52,451 nucleotides of DNA. It comes from Bacteroidales bacterium. Lineage in GTDB: Bacteria; Bacteroidota; Bacteroidia; Bacteroidales; JAGONC01. The stretch covers positions 1 through 52,451 of the forward strand of contig JAQUQD010000013.1 of the NCBI GenBank assembly GCA_028716265.1, read 5' to 3'. Below the pieces are notes generated by a model that had not been told where the DNA came from, did no database searches, and saw nothing but the letters and a program-made list of their open reading frames with translations. Below are positions 40,907 through 49,244 of the stretch, piece after piece (the first letter of the stretch is position 1; each line of letters opens with the position of its first letter). A program made the translations under genes and the position numbers.

Positions 40907-43339
40907 CTAAAAGATCTTCGGATACTGGAAGGGATTGACCTCGTGCATGATCTGGTACACAACTTCGAAGACATCCTCTGCACTGGGATTGGAAAAGTAA
41001 TCCCCGTCGGTGGTATAGGCCGGGCGGTGCTCTTTGGCAGTCAACGTGCGGGGTTCTGCATCAAGATGATAAAATCCTTTTTGTTCTTCTAGCACTTTTT
41101 GCATCATATAGGCCGTAGTACCGCCTGGCACGTCCTCGTCAAAGAACAGGATGCGGCTGGTTTTTTTCAGCGAGCGGGCGATGACATGGTGGATATCGAA
41201 CGGAAGCAATGTCTGAACATCGATCAGCTCAGCGCTGATGCTGAACTGATGAAGCTGCTCCAGGGCCTCTTCCGCAATTCTCACGCAGGATCCGTAGGTG
41301 ACGATGGTCACATCTGTTCCCTGGTGAATGATCTCTGGAACGCCCAGGGGGATCCTGAAGTGTCCGAGGTTTTCGGGTAGTCGTTCCCGGAGCCGGTAGG
41401 CATTCAGGGGCTCGATGACCAGTGCCGGCTCATCGCTAGTCAGCAACGTGTTGTAGAAGCCGGCCGCCTGTGTGAGGTTGCGGGGCACCAGTACGTGCAT
41501 CCCGCGAATCGAGTTGATGACCATGCTCAGTGGTGAGCCCGAATGCCAGATCCCCTCCAGCCGGTGCCCCCTTGTGGAAATGATCAGGGGTGCCTTCTGA
41601 CCTCCTCTGGACCTGTACTGCAATGTGGCCAGGTCATCGCTCATGATCTGGAGAGCGTACAATAGGTAGTCGAAGTACTGGATCTCGGCGATCGGCCTTA
41701 ATCCCCTCATCGCCATACCAATGCCCTGACCCACGATGCTGGCTTCGCGGATGCCCGTGTCGGTCACCCTCAACTCCCCGTACTTGGCCTGTAATCCTTC
41801 CAGTGTCTGGTTGACGCCACCGATCTTACCGACATCCTCTCCGAAAATGATCAGTTCCGGGTAAAGTTTGAAGAGTTGGTCAAAATTGTCACGTAGAACC
41901 TGCCTGCCTGGCACCCAGGGCGAGCTATCGGTGTAAATGGGGCTGATCTCCTCTGTGACGTTCAACAGGCGGTGGTCCGATTCACTGTAAAGGAAGGAGC
42001 TATATCGTTCATGGCCTTCCTTCATTTCCGCCTCCAGCCACAGGGTCACTTTTTCCCTGAGAGAATTTTCAGGATTCGAGCAGCTGTCGCATATCAGCCG
42101 GAGGATCTTCCGGGCTGAGGAAACGATGTCCTTCCGGATGGGGTCGGCTATCTTTACGAGATCGGTTTTTATGGATTCGATCTTTGCAGTTTTGGCGCAG
42201 TTGCAGCCGGCCAGATCGACCAGCCTGATGAAGTGGCCCCGTTTTTCACGAAAGGGCGCCATAAAATGTTCCCATGCGCTGTCGCGGGCCTGCCTGATCC
42301 TCTCGGTGGCCGCTATCTCCATTTCATCCAATGTTGCCTCGGTGGCAATACCCTCGGCCAGGATCCAGTCCCTCATCCTGCGGATGCAATCGAATTCCAG
42401 CTCCCATTCCAGCCGTTCCAGGCTTTTATACCGTTCATGGGATCCCGAGGTGGAATGTCCCTGTGGCTGCGTTAGTTCAGTCACGTGGAGCACGACAGGA
42501 ATATGGTTTTTCCGGCAGATGGCGATTGCCTCGGTAAATGTTTTTCGCAATGCAGGATAATCCCAGCCCTTTGCCTGGTAGATGTGCAACCCATTCGTAT
42601 CCTTTTCTTTCTCAAAGCCTTTCAGTGCTCTGGAGATGCTTTGTTTGGTAGTCTGGTACTCATTCGACACCGAGATGCCGTATCCGTCATCCCAGATGAA
42701 CATGGCCATGGGGACCTGCAGTACACCTGCGGCGTTGATCGTTTCAAAAAAGAGGCCTTCCGAGGTGCTGGCATCACCGATCGTTCCGAAAGCAACTTCA
42801 TTGCCGTGAACAGAAAACTCAGAGCTCCCAGCCAGGTCAGAATTCTGTCGGTAGATCCTGGAGGCCAGGGCCAGCCCCAACAAACGGGGCATCTGGCCTG
42901 CTGTCGGAGAGATGTCGGCTGATACGTTCTTATGCTGGGTTTGGGATTTCCAGTTCCCAGCCGAGTCGAGGATCCGCGTACCAAAGTGGTTGTTCATCAT
43001 GCGGCCACCGCTGGTGAGATTCGTTTCCAGGTCGGTATCCCCGTAAAGCTGCGCAAAGAACTCCTCCGGTGACATCAGCCCTGAGGCCATCATGAAAGTC
43101 TGATCCCTGTAATATCCCGAACGCCAGTCGCCGTTGCGGAACACCCTGGCCATGGCCAGCTGGGGAACCTCCTTCCCGTCGCCGAAGATACCAAACTTCG
43201 CTTTACCCGAAAGCACTTCTCTCCGTCCCAGCAAGCTGGCCTGACGACTCTCCAGTGCAATCTGGAAGTCGTACAGGACTTCCTTTTTATTGAATGGATA
43301 TTTCTTTTTTGGTGAATATGCTGGTTTTTTCATTTCCAC
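40907..43339 (-). CDS. fused alpha-beta 2-oxoacid dehydrogenase E1
   Basis: An 810-residue single-chain E1 with the alpha and beta subunits joined. The alpha part (about 1-400) holds the thiamine diphosphate region (FGTIGDASTSEGLFFETINAAGVLQVPMAMFIWDDGYGISV). The beta part (about 466-810) holds FGEDVGKIGGVNQTLEGLQAKYGELRVTDTGIREASIVGQGIGMAMRGLRPIAEIQYFDY and FFDEDVPGG. It would decarboxylate branched-chain 2-oxoacids or pyruvate; the sequence alone does not decide. E2 and E3 are not in the window. The fusion is a known Bacteroidota form. It is the only gene of its transcript, with a TAnnTTTG box 28 bases upstream. Confidence 0.9.
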   Translation of the reverse strand: MEMKKPAYSPKKKYPFNKKEVLYDFQIALESRQASLLGRREVLSGKAKFGIFGDGKEVPQLAMARVFRNGDWRSGYYRDQTFMMASGLMSPEEFFAQLYGDTDLETNLTSGGRMMNNHFGTRILDSAGNWKSQTQHKNVSADISPTAGQMPRLLGLALASRIYRQNSDLAGSSEFSVHGNEVAFGTIGDASTSEGLFFETINAAGVLQVPMAMFIWDDGYGISVSNEYQTTKQSISRALKGFEKEKDTNGLHIYQAKGWDYPALRKTFTEAIAICRKNHIPVVLHVTELTQPQGHSTSGSHERYKSLERLEWELEFDCIRRMRDWILAEGIATEATLDEMEIAATERIRQARDSAWEHFMAPFREKRGHFIRLVDLAGCNCAKTAKIESIKTDLVKIADPIRKDIVSSARKILRLICDSCSNPENSLREKVTLWLEAEMKEGHERYSSFLYSESDHRLLNVTEEISPIYTDSSPWVPGRQVLRDNFDQLFKLYPELIIFGEDVGKIGGVNQTLEGLQAKYGELRVTDTGIREASIVGQGIGMAMRGLRPIAEIQYFDYLLYALQIMSDDLATLQYRSRGGQKAPLIISTRGHRLEGIWHSGSPLSMVINSIRGMHVLVPRNLTQAAGFYNTLLTSDEPALVIEPLNAYRLRERLPENLGHFRIPLGVPEIIHQGTDVTIVTYGSCVRIAEEALEQLHQFSISAELIDVQTLLPFDIHHVIARSLKKTSRILFFDEDVPGGTTAYMMQKVLEEQKGFYHLDAEPRTLTAKEHRPAYTTDGDYFSNPSAEDVFEVVYQIMHEVNPFQYPKIF

Positions 43340-43367
43340 GCCCGATGATAGGTTACGATCGTGGAAA

Positions 43368-43375
43368 CAAAAATA
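43368..43375 (-). promoter_or_regulatory. -7 box of the fused E1 gene
   Basis: Minus strand TATTTTTG, 28 bases before the ATG at 43339. Confidence 0.42.
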
Positions 43376-43393
43376 GGGTAAAATTGTTCATGG

Positions 43394-44632
43394 CTACTTA
43401 AACCTCACTTCCAATACTTCGTCCCAGCTAATTTTAACCAGTGAAGCATCATCCCCGATGATCAGGATCCCGTCGTTGGCGCGGGAAACATCCTGCATGT
43501 TGCCAAGGATCAATTTTTCTCCGCTTTTCAGCGAGATTTGAGCAGAAAGATCATCCAGCGGCATGATCGAGCTGATATTCCGGAAAGGGATCTGGTATTC
43601 GATGTTCCCTGTCTTACCTTGAAGGAACTCCGCATCGAAGGCTTCATCCAGGTCATATACAATGCCTCCCGACAGGGTCTGTCCCCCCCTGGTGAAAACA
43701 ATGCCCCGCAGGGATTCAATCTCTGGAAAATCGCAACGGGTGGGACCTTCGTGTGTGGTATTCCAATCAAACGTTGCCTTGATGAACTGATCCCAGGGGA
43801 TTTTGATTCGCCCTATCCCCTCGATGGTCACGACGATGCCCCTATTTTCTTTGTTTACGTCGTTACTGCCGGTCAGCATGAACTCTTCACCCGTGACCAG
43901 GATCACCTGTGACCCTTCTCTTTGCTTGATGATCGAGTGAATAGTACCCAAGAGGACTCCCATCTTTTCATCATCGTTATAACCGTTCAATACATCGCTT
44001 GCCAGCCGTTCGTCCTGGTCCCATTCGATCTGGCCTGTGAATTCACCCAGCATCGTATAGACAGTACCGGTAAGCGGATTACCGAAACGTTCCGTAAGTT
44101 CAGCGGGCGCATCCATGAATTCAACTTTTTTAATATCATCCCAGGTCAGTTTGACTTGGCCTTCTTTTTTATCAATGATACGGAGCGTGGCGCCAACATC
44201 ATTGGAGCCATTCTTAAGGTGATAAATAAAATTGTTCTTCAGCTGCAGATCGACCCTTGAATCGCTGATCACTTCAAGAGAACGGATATCCCCAAACTGG
44301 CATTCAAAAGTGTGAATCTGCATGAATGCCTGGTCAACTTCAATGTTAAGCAATTCACCACCCCTGGCGTCCTCAATGACTACAACTTTATTATTATCTA
44401 GACGAGAAAAGTACGGTAAGTAATCATTTCCCGATTTGGTGGAGTTGAACAGGTCGGTCCACATCACCTCTTCATTGCCCCAGCGGATGGGGCCGCTATA
44501 GGAAAGACCGTCTTTGGTGGTGATAACTCCGAATAGATAATGGTTTAAGGGCTGAGCAAAACCAGCATTTAGTACCCCTGTAAATAGTAAAAGTAAGAAG
44601 ATCACTCGCGAGGAGGTAATTGAGTTTTTCAT
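43394..44632 (-). CDS. secreted protein with three-fold internal repeat
   Basis: A 412-residue protein with a signal peptide ending near VLNAGFAQ. The mature part is three cycles of about 125 residues. Each has an X segment (pattern G-x-V-x-T-x2-G-x2-hydrophobic-SG-x-I-x-W/Y) and a Y segment ending in VKxxWDxxxxxxF: KLTWDDIKKVEF, KIPWDQFIKATF, KISWDEVLEVRF. The Y segments also share a DV...GI.I core (SNDV, SNDV, MQDV). No enzyme motif is seen; a beta-rich binding or structural protein is likely. I do not recognise the family. It is monocistronic. Confidence 0.8.
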   Translation of the reverse strand: MKNSITSSRVIFLLLLFTGVLNAGFAQPLNHYLFGVITTKDGLSYSGPIRWGNEEVMWTDLFNSTKSGNDYLPYFSRLDNNKVVVIEDARGGELLNIEVDQAFMQIHTFECQFGDIRSLEVISDSRVDLQLKNNFIYHLKNGSNDVGATLRIIDKKEGQVKLTWDDIKKVEFMDAPAELTERFGNPLTGTVYTMLGEFTGQIEWDQDERLASDVLNGYNDDEKMGVLLGTIHSIIKQREGSQVILVTGEEFMLTGSNDVNKENRGIVVTIEGIGRIKIPWDQFIKATFDWNTTHEGPTRCDFPEIESLRGIVFTRGGQTLSGGIVYDLDEAFDAEFLQGKTGNIEYQIPFRNISSIMPLDDLSAQISLKSGEKLILGNMQDVSRANDGILIIGDDASLVKISWDEVLEVRFK

Positions 44633-44861
44633 GGTGGAGATTGATATGATTGCGATATAGGACGGAGATGAACAGGTAATTGTTACAGGCTATTCTGAAA
44701 TTTAAAGCTCATACAGGGGATTCGTGATCATGAAAAAGATCTTTGCGTTATTCGAACCTTTGTGCCATATTGCCATTGAGCAGGAGATCGTTGATTTGCG
44801 GGATGAAAGTGGCAAGCGGGAAGGGGACGGAGGTGAGGATACGGATCCCATTCGCTTCTTT

Positions 44862-45605
44862 TCACTCCAGCCTCTTAAAGCAAAAATACCAGTCCAGGCA
44901 ACGCAGCTCCCCTTTTTTGTAATCCTCTTCGCGTTTCTTGGCAGCCTCAATGGTCTCCGGGCTTGCCACAATGATATCATCTCCCGGCTGCCAGGAGGCA
45001 GGAGTGTTCACCTGATACTTGTCCACGGTCTGCAAAGCGATCAGCAGCCGTTCGATCTCTTCCATGTTGCGTCCCACGGTCTGTGGATAATAGAGAATGG
45101 CCCTCACGACATTGAACGGATCAATGATGTAAACGGCACGCACGGTCCGGGTGGATGCTGCGTGCGGATGGACCATCCCAAACATTCTTGAAACGTCCAT
45201 GCGGACATCGGAAATGATCGGGAACCGGATCTGAATGCCTTTGTGGCCCCTGTACTCCAGATTTTCCATCGAAGCGATCCAGTCCATGTGGTTATCGTAA
45301 CCGTCTACTGAAAGTCCTATCAACTCACACCCCAGCGCTTTGAAATCATCCTGCATCAGCGCAAATTCCAGCAGCTCGGAGGTGCATACGGGCGTGAAGT
45401 CGCTCGGATGGCTGAAAAGGATCTTCCACTTTCCCTGATAATCCTCCGGGAAATACATGATCCCCTGCGATGTGGCCACCTTGAACGATGGAACCGTATC
45501 GCCGATCAGAAGGGGATAGGAGGGGGTGGATAGCGCATGGGAATTTATCTGGACCAGCGTAAGAATTGAAATTACCAGGATTAGCTTTGTCATTAAGGTT
45601 TTCAT
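44862..45605 (-). CDS. exported Prx6-type peroxiredoxin
   Basis: A thiol peroxidase of 247 residues from the ATG at 45605; the longer frame has an unlikely leader. The start MKTLMTKLILVISILTLVQINSHALS is a signal peptide, so the enzyme should be exported. The catalytic motif FSHPSDFTPVCTSE holds Cys74. The later GLSVDGYDNHMDWIASME and YYPQTVGRNMEEIERLLIALQTVD fit the Prx6 group, and the C-terminal extension to KKGELRCLDWYFCF is complete. Two more cysteines near the C-terminus (RCLDWYFCF) could act as resolving residues. It stands alone; 229 bases to the next gene hold nothing that I can identify. Confidence 0.87.
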   Translation of the reverse strand: MKTLMTKLILVISILTLVQINSHALSTPSYPLLIGDTVPSFKVATSQGIMYFPEDYQGKWKILFSHPSDFTPVCTSELLEFALMQDDFKALGCELIGLSVDGYDNHMDWIASMENLEYRGHKGIQIRFPIISDVRMDVSRMFGMVHPHAASTRTVRAVYIIDPFNVVRAILYYPQTVGRNMEEIERLLIALQTVDKYQVNTPASWQPGDDIIVASPETIEAAKKREEDYKKGELRCLDWYFCFKRLE

Positions 45606-45717
45606 TGAATCTAATTTTGATGAATAATGAGTAAACCATGAATGACTCATAAAGTTGTTCGGTGGTAGGTTAATGTTTTGTTAAAAAATGGAAGGGTAAG
45701 CTACAAACTTCCAGCTA

Positions 45718-45794
45718 CCAACTGCCAACTGCCAACTGCCAACTGCCAACTGCCAACTGCCAACTGCCAACTGCCAACTGCCTACTGCCTACTG
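45718..45794. repeat. perfect heptamer tandem array, CCAACTG x9 plus two variants
   Basis: Nine exact copies of CCAACTG (45718-45780) are followed by two CCTACTG copies (45781-45794). The last units supply the TAG stop and final codons of the MATE gene. It is the most regular of the heptamer arrays in the window. Confidence 0.95.
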
Positions 45795-47083
45795 ATCACC
45801 AGAACCTTCCTTGCGTAAAAACCTAGCATCACACCCCGCGTTACCATAAACAGGATCATCGCCAGCCAGAGCCCATGGTTACCGATGTATTCCCTGGAAA
45901 TGAAATAGGTGGGAAGAAAGATAAGGAATGTCGCCACGAAGAGGGTGTTTCGCATGGGTGCGGCCGTTGTGGCTCCGATGAACACTCCATCCCAGATAAA
46001 AGCCGCAAAGGAGAGAAAGGGGACCAGCACTACCCATGGCATATAGTCCTTTGCCAGGGAGATGAGCGGCTGGTTGTCCGTCAGGATCCTCAGAATAGCT
46101 TCGTCCCAGACAAGATAAATGATCGTGAAGGGTATGCTCAGGAAAAAGCCCCAGACGAAAAGGTGACGGATCACGGCTTTTAACCTCACCGGATCCCTTG
46201 CGCCAACATATTTCCCTACCAACGACTCGGCCGCATAGGCGAATCCGTCGATGAAATAGGAGAAAATGAACAGAAACTGAAGCAGCAGCGTATTGACAGC
46301 CAGGATGCTGTTGTTCTCGGCGGCCGAACGTGCGGTGAAGAAGGAAAAGGTGACGATCAGGAATAGCGTCCGGAGAAGGATATCCTTGTTAACAACGAAA
46401 AACCTCCGGAAGGCATCCCATTGCCTGAGTGCTGCCATCTCGAAGTACTTGCCCAGCCTGGAATAATACCGAAGAAAAAGAATGACAGCCAGGAGCAGCC
46501 CCCCGTATTGTGCAAGCAGGGAACCCAGGGCCACACCTTCTACCTTCATCCCCAATCCATAGACAAAAAGGAAATTCAATCCGATATTGAGCACATTAAC
46601 CGTGATGGCGATGATCATGGTCATCCTGGCCATCTGCATTCCCAGAAACCAGCCTGTAAAGGCATAAAGGCATAATGTTGCCGGCGCTGACCATATCCGG
46701 ATCGAATAATACTGCCTTGCAAGCACCTCCACCTCTTCTGTGCCTTGAATGAGGTAAAAACTCAGAGAGACGATCGGTTTTTGGAGAAGGACGATCAGTA
46801 ACCCGGCTCCCAGCGCAACCACCAACGACCGGGCAAGGATGACGATCATTTCGCGCAGATCCCTCGCCCCATAAGCCTGTGCAGTGAAGCCGCTGGTTCC
46901 CATGCGCAGGAATCCGAAGCCCCAGTAAATGAAATTGAAAATGATCACGCCCAGTGCGATGGCACCTACATATACTTCTGAACCGAGATGACCCATGATC
47001 GCCAGGTCAACCATCCCCAGCAGGGGAACGGTGACGTTGGAGATGATGTTGGGAAGAGCAAGCCTGAGGATCTGCCGGTTCAC
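45782..47083 (-). CDS. MATE family efflux transporter (DinF-like)
   Basis: A 433-residue multidrug/toxin extrusion-type membrane protein with about twelve helices. The start is [38 protein letters not shown]. The Asp in [11 protein letters not shown] and the [15 protein letters not shown] stretch are typical of the DinF branch. It is driven by Na+ or H+; the coupling ion is not decided. The substrate is unknown. The protein ends SRQ, encoded inside a heptamer array. A TACCTTCG box (47102-47109) on the minus strand might be a variant promoter. Confidence 0.9.
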   Translation of the reverse strand: MNRQILRLALPNIISNVTVPLLGMVDLAIMGHLGSEVYVGAIALGVIIFNFIYWGFGFLRMGTSGFTAQAYGARDLREMIVILARSLVVALGAGLLIVLLQKPIVSLSFYLIQGTEEVEVLARQYYSIRIWSAPATLCLYAFTGWFLGMQMARMTMIIAITVNVLNIGLNFLFVYGLGMKVEGVALGSLLAQYGGLLLAVILFLRYYSRLGKYFEMAALRQWDAFRRFFVVNKDILLRTLFLIVTFSFFTARSAAENNSILAVNTLLLQFLFIFSYFIDGFAYAAESLVGKYVGARDPVRLKAVIRHLFVWGFFLSIPFTIIYLVWDEAILRILTDNQPLISLAKDYMPWVVLVPFLSFAAFIWDGVFIGATTAAPMRNTLFVATFLIFLPTYFISREYIGNHGLWLAMILFMVTRGVMLGFYARKVLVISRQ

Positions 47084-47257
47084 TGTATGTGAGTTTCACG
47101 GCGAAGGTAAGCAATAAAAACAGATGCTTTTCAGGGCTTTATTCCATGATCCAGCTGATGATCTTTTCAGGCTGGGAAACCGATGATGGTGAATTTTCAC
47201 CACCGTATTGCCCGAAGGATGATTATTAAAAGGGTGAGATGCAATACGCACGAGATA

Positions 47258-47521
47258 TCAATCAAAAAATTCGAAAAGGTATTTTTCATCATAATCAATT
47301 TCAAATAGCTTCAAGAATTCAAGGTATTCATAATGGAATGTCTTTTTTCGATGCTATTCCTGTTGGTTCAGTATATAATTAATGACATTATGCTTCTTGT
47401 TAGTCAAAATCCCTGCTATAAATTTATGCAGTTCTTCCCTCAGATTTGAATCGATAAGGGCTTTCGGGTGTTTGACTGCAAAAACTATATGAATATAAAG
47501 TTGTGAATATGTGTTTGGCAT
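47258..47521 (-). pseudogene. decayed, internally deleted IS200-type transposase (RAYT-like)
   Basis: A single minus-strand frame of 88 codons matches the two ends of Bacteroidota IS200/Y1 transposases. The start MPNTYSQLYIHIVFAVKHPK runs to GILTNKKH, then jumps straight to NVINYILNQQE and a C-terminal FEIDYDEKYLFEFF. The middle third, which should hold the His-hydrophobic-His site, is missing without loss of frame. An in-frame TAG (47354-47356) stands where homologues read His in EEHHKKKTF. It is not functional as a transposase. I found no intact copy in the window. Confidence 0.82.
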
Positions 47522-47594
47522 GACAACATGATTTTATTGTTAATCCGGTATGGGCTTATTTTGTTACCCTGTTTTGACGAAATTTTTAAACATG

Positions 47595-47611
47595 GCGTGC
47601 CTACGGCACGC
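47595..47611. repeat. REP-like hairpin 1
   Basis: Perfect GCGTGCC / GGCACGC stem with a TAC loop, 74 bases upstream of the transposase remnant's start. It is the palindrome type that accompanies RAYT transposases. Confidence 0.75.
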
Positions 47612-47641
47612 AAAATGCAATATGGGGCCGTTGGATCATTT

Positions 47642-47680
47642 CTACCGACATTGGGCTCCGATGGAGCCCAATGTCGGTAG
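47642..47680. repeat. REP-like hairpin 2, 18-base perfect stem
   Basis: A perfect 18-base stem (47642-47659 and 47663-47680) with a GAT loop; the core pairs GGGCTCC with GGAGCCC. It is 30 bases from hairpin 1. The gene-free stretch 47084-47761 otherwise holds only the transposase remnant and AT-rich sequence. Confidence 0.85.
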
Positions 47681-47761
47681 CCCTTCCGTAGATTGGCGAT
47701 TTTCAGGTAAATGATTTCCGTTACACGAATTTCCCTAAATTTCGACCCGAAATGAACAGGT

Positions 47762-49054
47762 ATGGAATTGCTACGATTAGCGTTGACTCCCCTCGAAAAG
47801 AAAACGTTCCGCCTTCATATTGCCTATTCTGCGATCGAAGGCGTCATACTCGGCGTTCTGGCTCTGAATGAATTTGTCTTTATCAAGAGCCTCAAAGGCT
47901 CCAGCTACCAGCTGGGGATTCTTTTCCAGTTTTCGGTGATCGTTTACCTGCTGCTGATCGTCGCCAATGAATTCCTTCGCAGGATCAAAAACAGGAAGAG
48001 ATTGTTGATGATCACGGCATTCATTACGCGAACGCCTCTTTTTCTGCTGGTATTGTTTCCGGCATCCCAGGCAATGTACACCGATGGAATGCTTTATCAT
48101 ATGGCCTTTCTGGCCATTTTCCTGTTCTTCTATCTTTCAACGCCTGTCGTTTACCCTCTGATCACCCTGTTTTTAAAGACCAACTACACCCATCACCATT
48201 TCGGACGGCTTTATGGCATCGCAACTGCCCTGAACAAGCTGATTCTGATCATCACCACTTTCGTCTACGGTCTGATCCTAGATGCGGATCACTATGCGTT
48301 TACATACATCTTTCCTGTCATCGCCATCCTGGGGATCATTTCCATCAATCTCTTATCGCGGATTGATTACCGGGAATCCACGGAGGTTTCATTGCCACAG
48401 ACCATTGGCCAGTCCATTGGGAGCTCGGTGGCCAAAATGATCAGGATCCTGCGCAGTAATAAACCTTTCTGGAGTTTTGAGCTAGCATTTATGATCTATG
48501 GATTCGGATATATGATATCCATTGCACTGATCGTACTTTTCTACGAAGAAGCATTGCATCTGAATTATACAAGTGTGGCGTTCTATCGCAACGGGTATAC
48601 TATTCTTTCCATCCTCCTGTTGCCATTTTTCGGGCGATTGCTTGGCGTGATGGATCCGCGAAAGTTTGGCGCATTTACCTTTGCTGCCCTCTTCCTGGCC
48701 CTGCTGGCTGTCGTACTTACCGAATATATCCCTGCCAGTTATGAAATGTGGGATATACGCGTCTATTACTTACTGATCTTTTTTGTCGTCCTGTTCGGCA
48801 TCTTTGATGCCATGATGGCCCTGCTCTGGTACATCGGTTCAGCCTATTTCTGTTCGCGGGAGGAAACCGCCGACTACCAGGCAGTGCACCTGGCCCTTAC
48901 CGGTATCCGCGGTATCTTCGCCCCTCTTGTGGGAGTGTTGTTTTACGAATGGATAGGTTTTACAGGCGCTTTCATCATCGCAATGATTTCCCTGCTGGTT
49001 GGCATCTGGGTGGTGATGCGGTCCTACCGGAGGGAGCGGATCGGAGGGAGTTGA
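47762..49054 (+). CDS. MFS-type membrane protein, substrate unknown
   Basis: A 430-residue integral membrane protein with about twelve hydrophobic helices and an MFS-like two-halved layout. The start is LLRLALTPLEKKTFRLHIAYSAIEGVILGVLALNEFVFIKSL. Loop 2-3 carries the basic RRIKNRKRLLM, in the place of the MFS motif A. The second half begins at SNKPFWSFELAFMIYGFGYMISIAL. I cannot name a subfamily or substrate. It has no operon partners. The stop lies at the start of a heptamer repeat. The upstream region holds the transposase remnant, so its promoter may have been altered by that insertion. Confidence 0.8.
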   Translation: MELLRLALTPLEKKTFRLHIAYSAIEGVILGVLALNEFVFIKSLKGSSYQLGILFQFSVIVYLLLIVANEFLRRIKNRKRLLMITAFITRTPLFLLVLFPASQAMYTDGMLYHMAFLAIFLFFYLSTPVVYPLITLFLKTNYTHHHFGRLYGIATALNKLILIITTFVYGLILDADHYAFTYIFPVIAILGIISINLLSRIDYRESTEVSLPQTIGQSIGSSVAKMIRILRSNKPFWSFELAFMIYGFGYMISIALIVLFYEEALHLNYTSVAFYRNGYTILSILLLPFFGRLLGVMDPRKFGAFTFAALFLALLAVVLTEYIPASYEMWDIRVYYLLIFFVVLFGIFDAMMALLWYIGSAYFCSREETADYQAVHLALTGIRGIFAPLVGVLFYEWIGFTGAFIIAMISLLVGIWVVMRSYRRERIGGS

Positions 49055-49112
49055 CGGTAGCCAGTCAGCGGTCAACGGTAGAACAATAGAACAATTTAAC
49101 AATTTGACAATG
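49053..49112. repeat. heptamer then octamer repeat after the MFS-type gene
   Basis: From the stop codon on, four heptamers (GACGGTA, GCCAGTC, AGCGGTC, AACGGTA; 49053-49080) are followed by G-plus-octamer units GAACAATA, GAACAATT, TAACAATT, TGACAATG (49081-49112). Module order is the same as at 12329-12409 read from its gene. Confidence 0.82.
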
Positions 49113-49161
49113 TGTCAGTTATTCCCCACCTGAGAGGTGTTAACATTTTTTAACACTCTTT

Positions 49162-49177
49162 TACGAAAATTTTCGTA
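49162..49177. promoter_or_regulatory. BlaI operator 1 (upstream)
   Basis: The perfect 16-base palindrome TACGAAAATTTTCGTA ends eight bases before the -33 TTG of the blaI promoter. Confidence 0.7.
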
Positions 49178-49184
49178 CTAAAAC

Positions 49185-49215
49185 TTGATTTCTGGTCGTT
49201 ATAGAATTAATTTTG
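49185..49215 (+). promoter_or_regulatory. promoter of blaI-M56
   Basis: TTG (49185-49187), 20 bases, TAATTTTG (49208-49215), a full consensus match, 29 bases before the ATG at 49245. It is framed by the two palindromic operators. Confidence 0.72.
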
Positions 49216-49216
49216 T

Positions 49217-49234
49217 CTACGAAATCATTCGTAG
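49217..49234. promoter_or_regulatory. BlaI operator 2 (at the transcription start)
   Basis: CTACGAA-ATCA-TTCGTAG, perfect seven-base arms, one base beyond the -7 box. It shares the core TACGAAnnnnTTCGTA with operator 1; centres are 56 bases apart. Repressor bound here would cover the start of transcription. Confidence 0.72.
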
Positions 49235-49244
49235 ATTTAACGAC

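Noticed and set aside
44702-44980. 92-codon minus-strand frame overlapping the peroxiredoxin end
   Set aside because: Low-complexity Ser/Pro sequence in another frame. The peroxiredoxin C-terminus is complete without it, so a frameshift is not needed.
45718-45794. Possible CRISPR array
   Set aside because: Units are only seven bases and directly adjacent, with no spacers and no cas genes.
49185-49244. Longer blaI start at 49185
   Set aside because: It would begin at the -33 element of a consensus promoter; the transcription start lies downstream of it.
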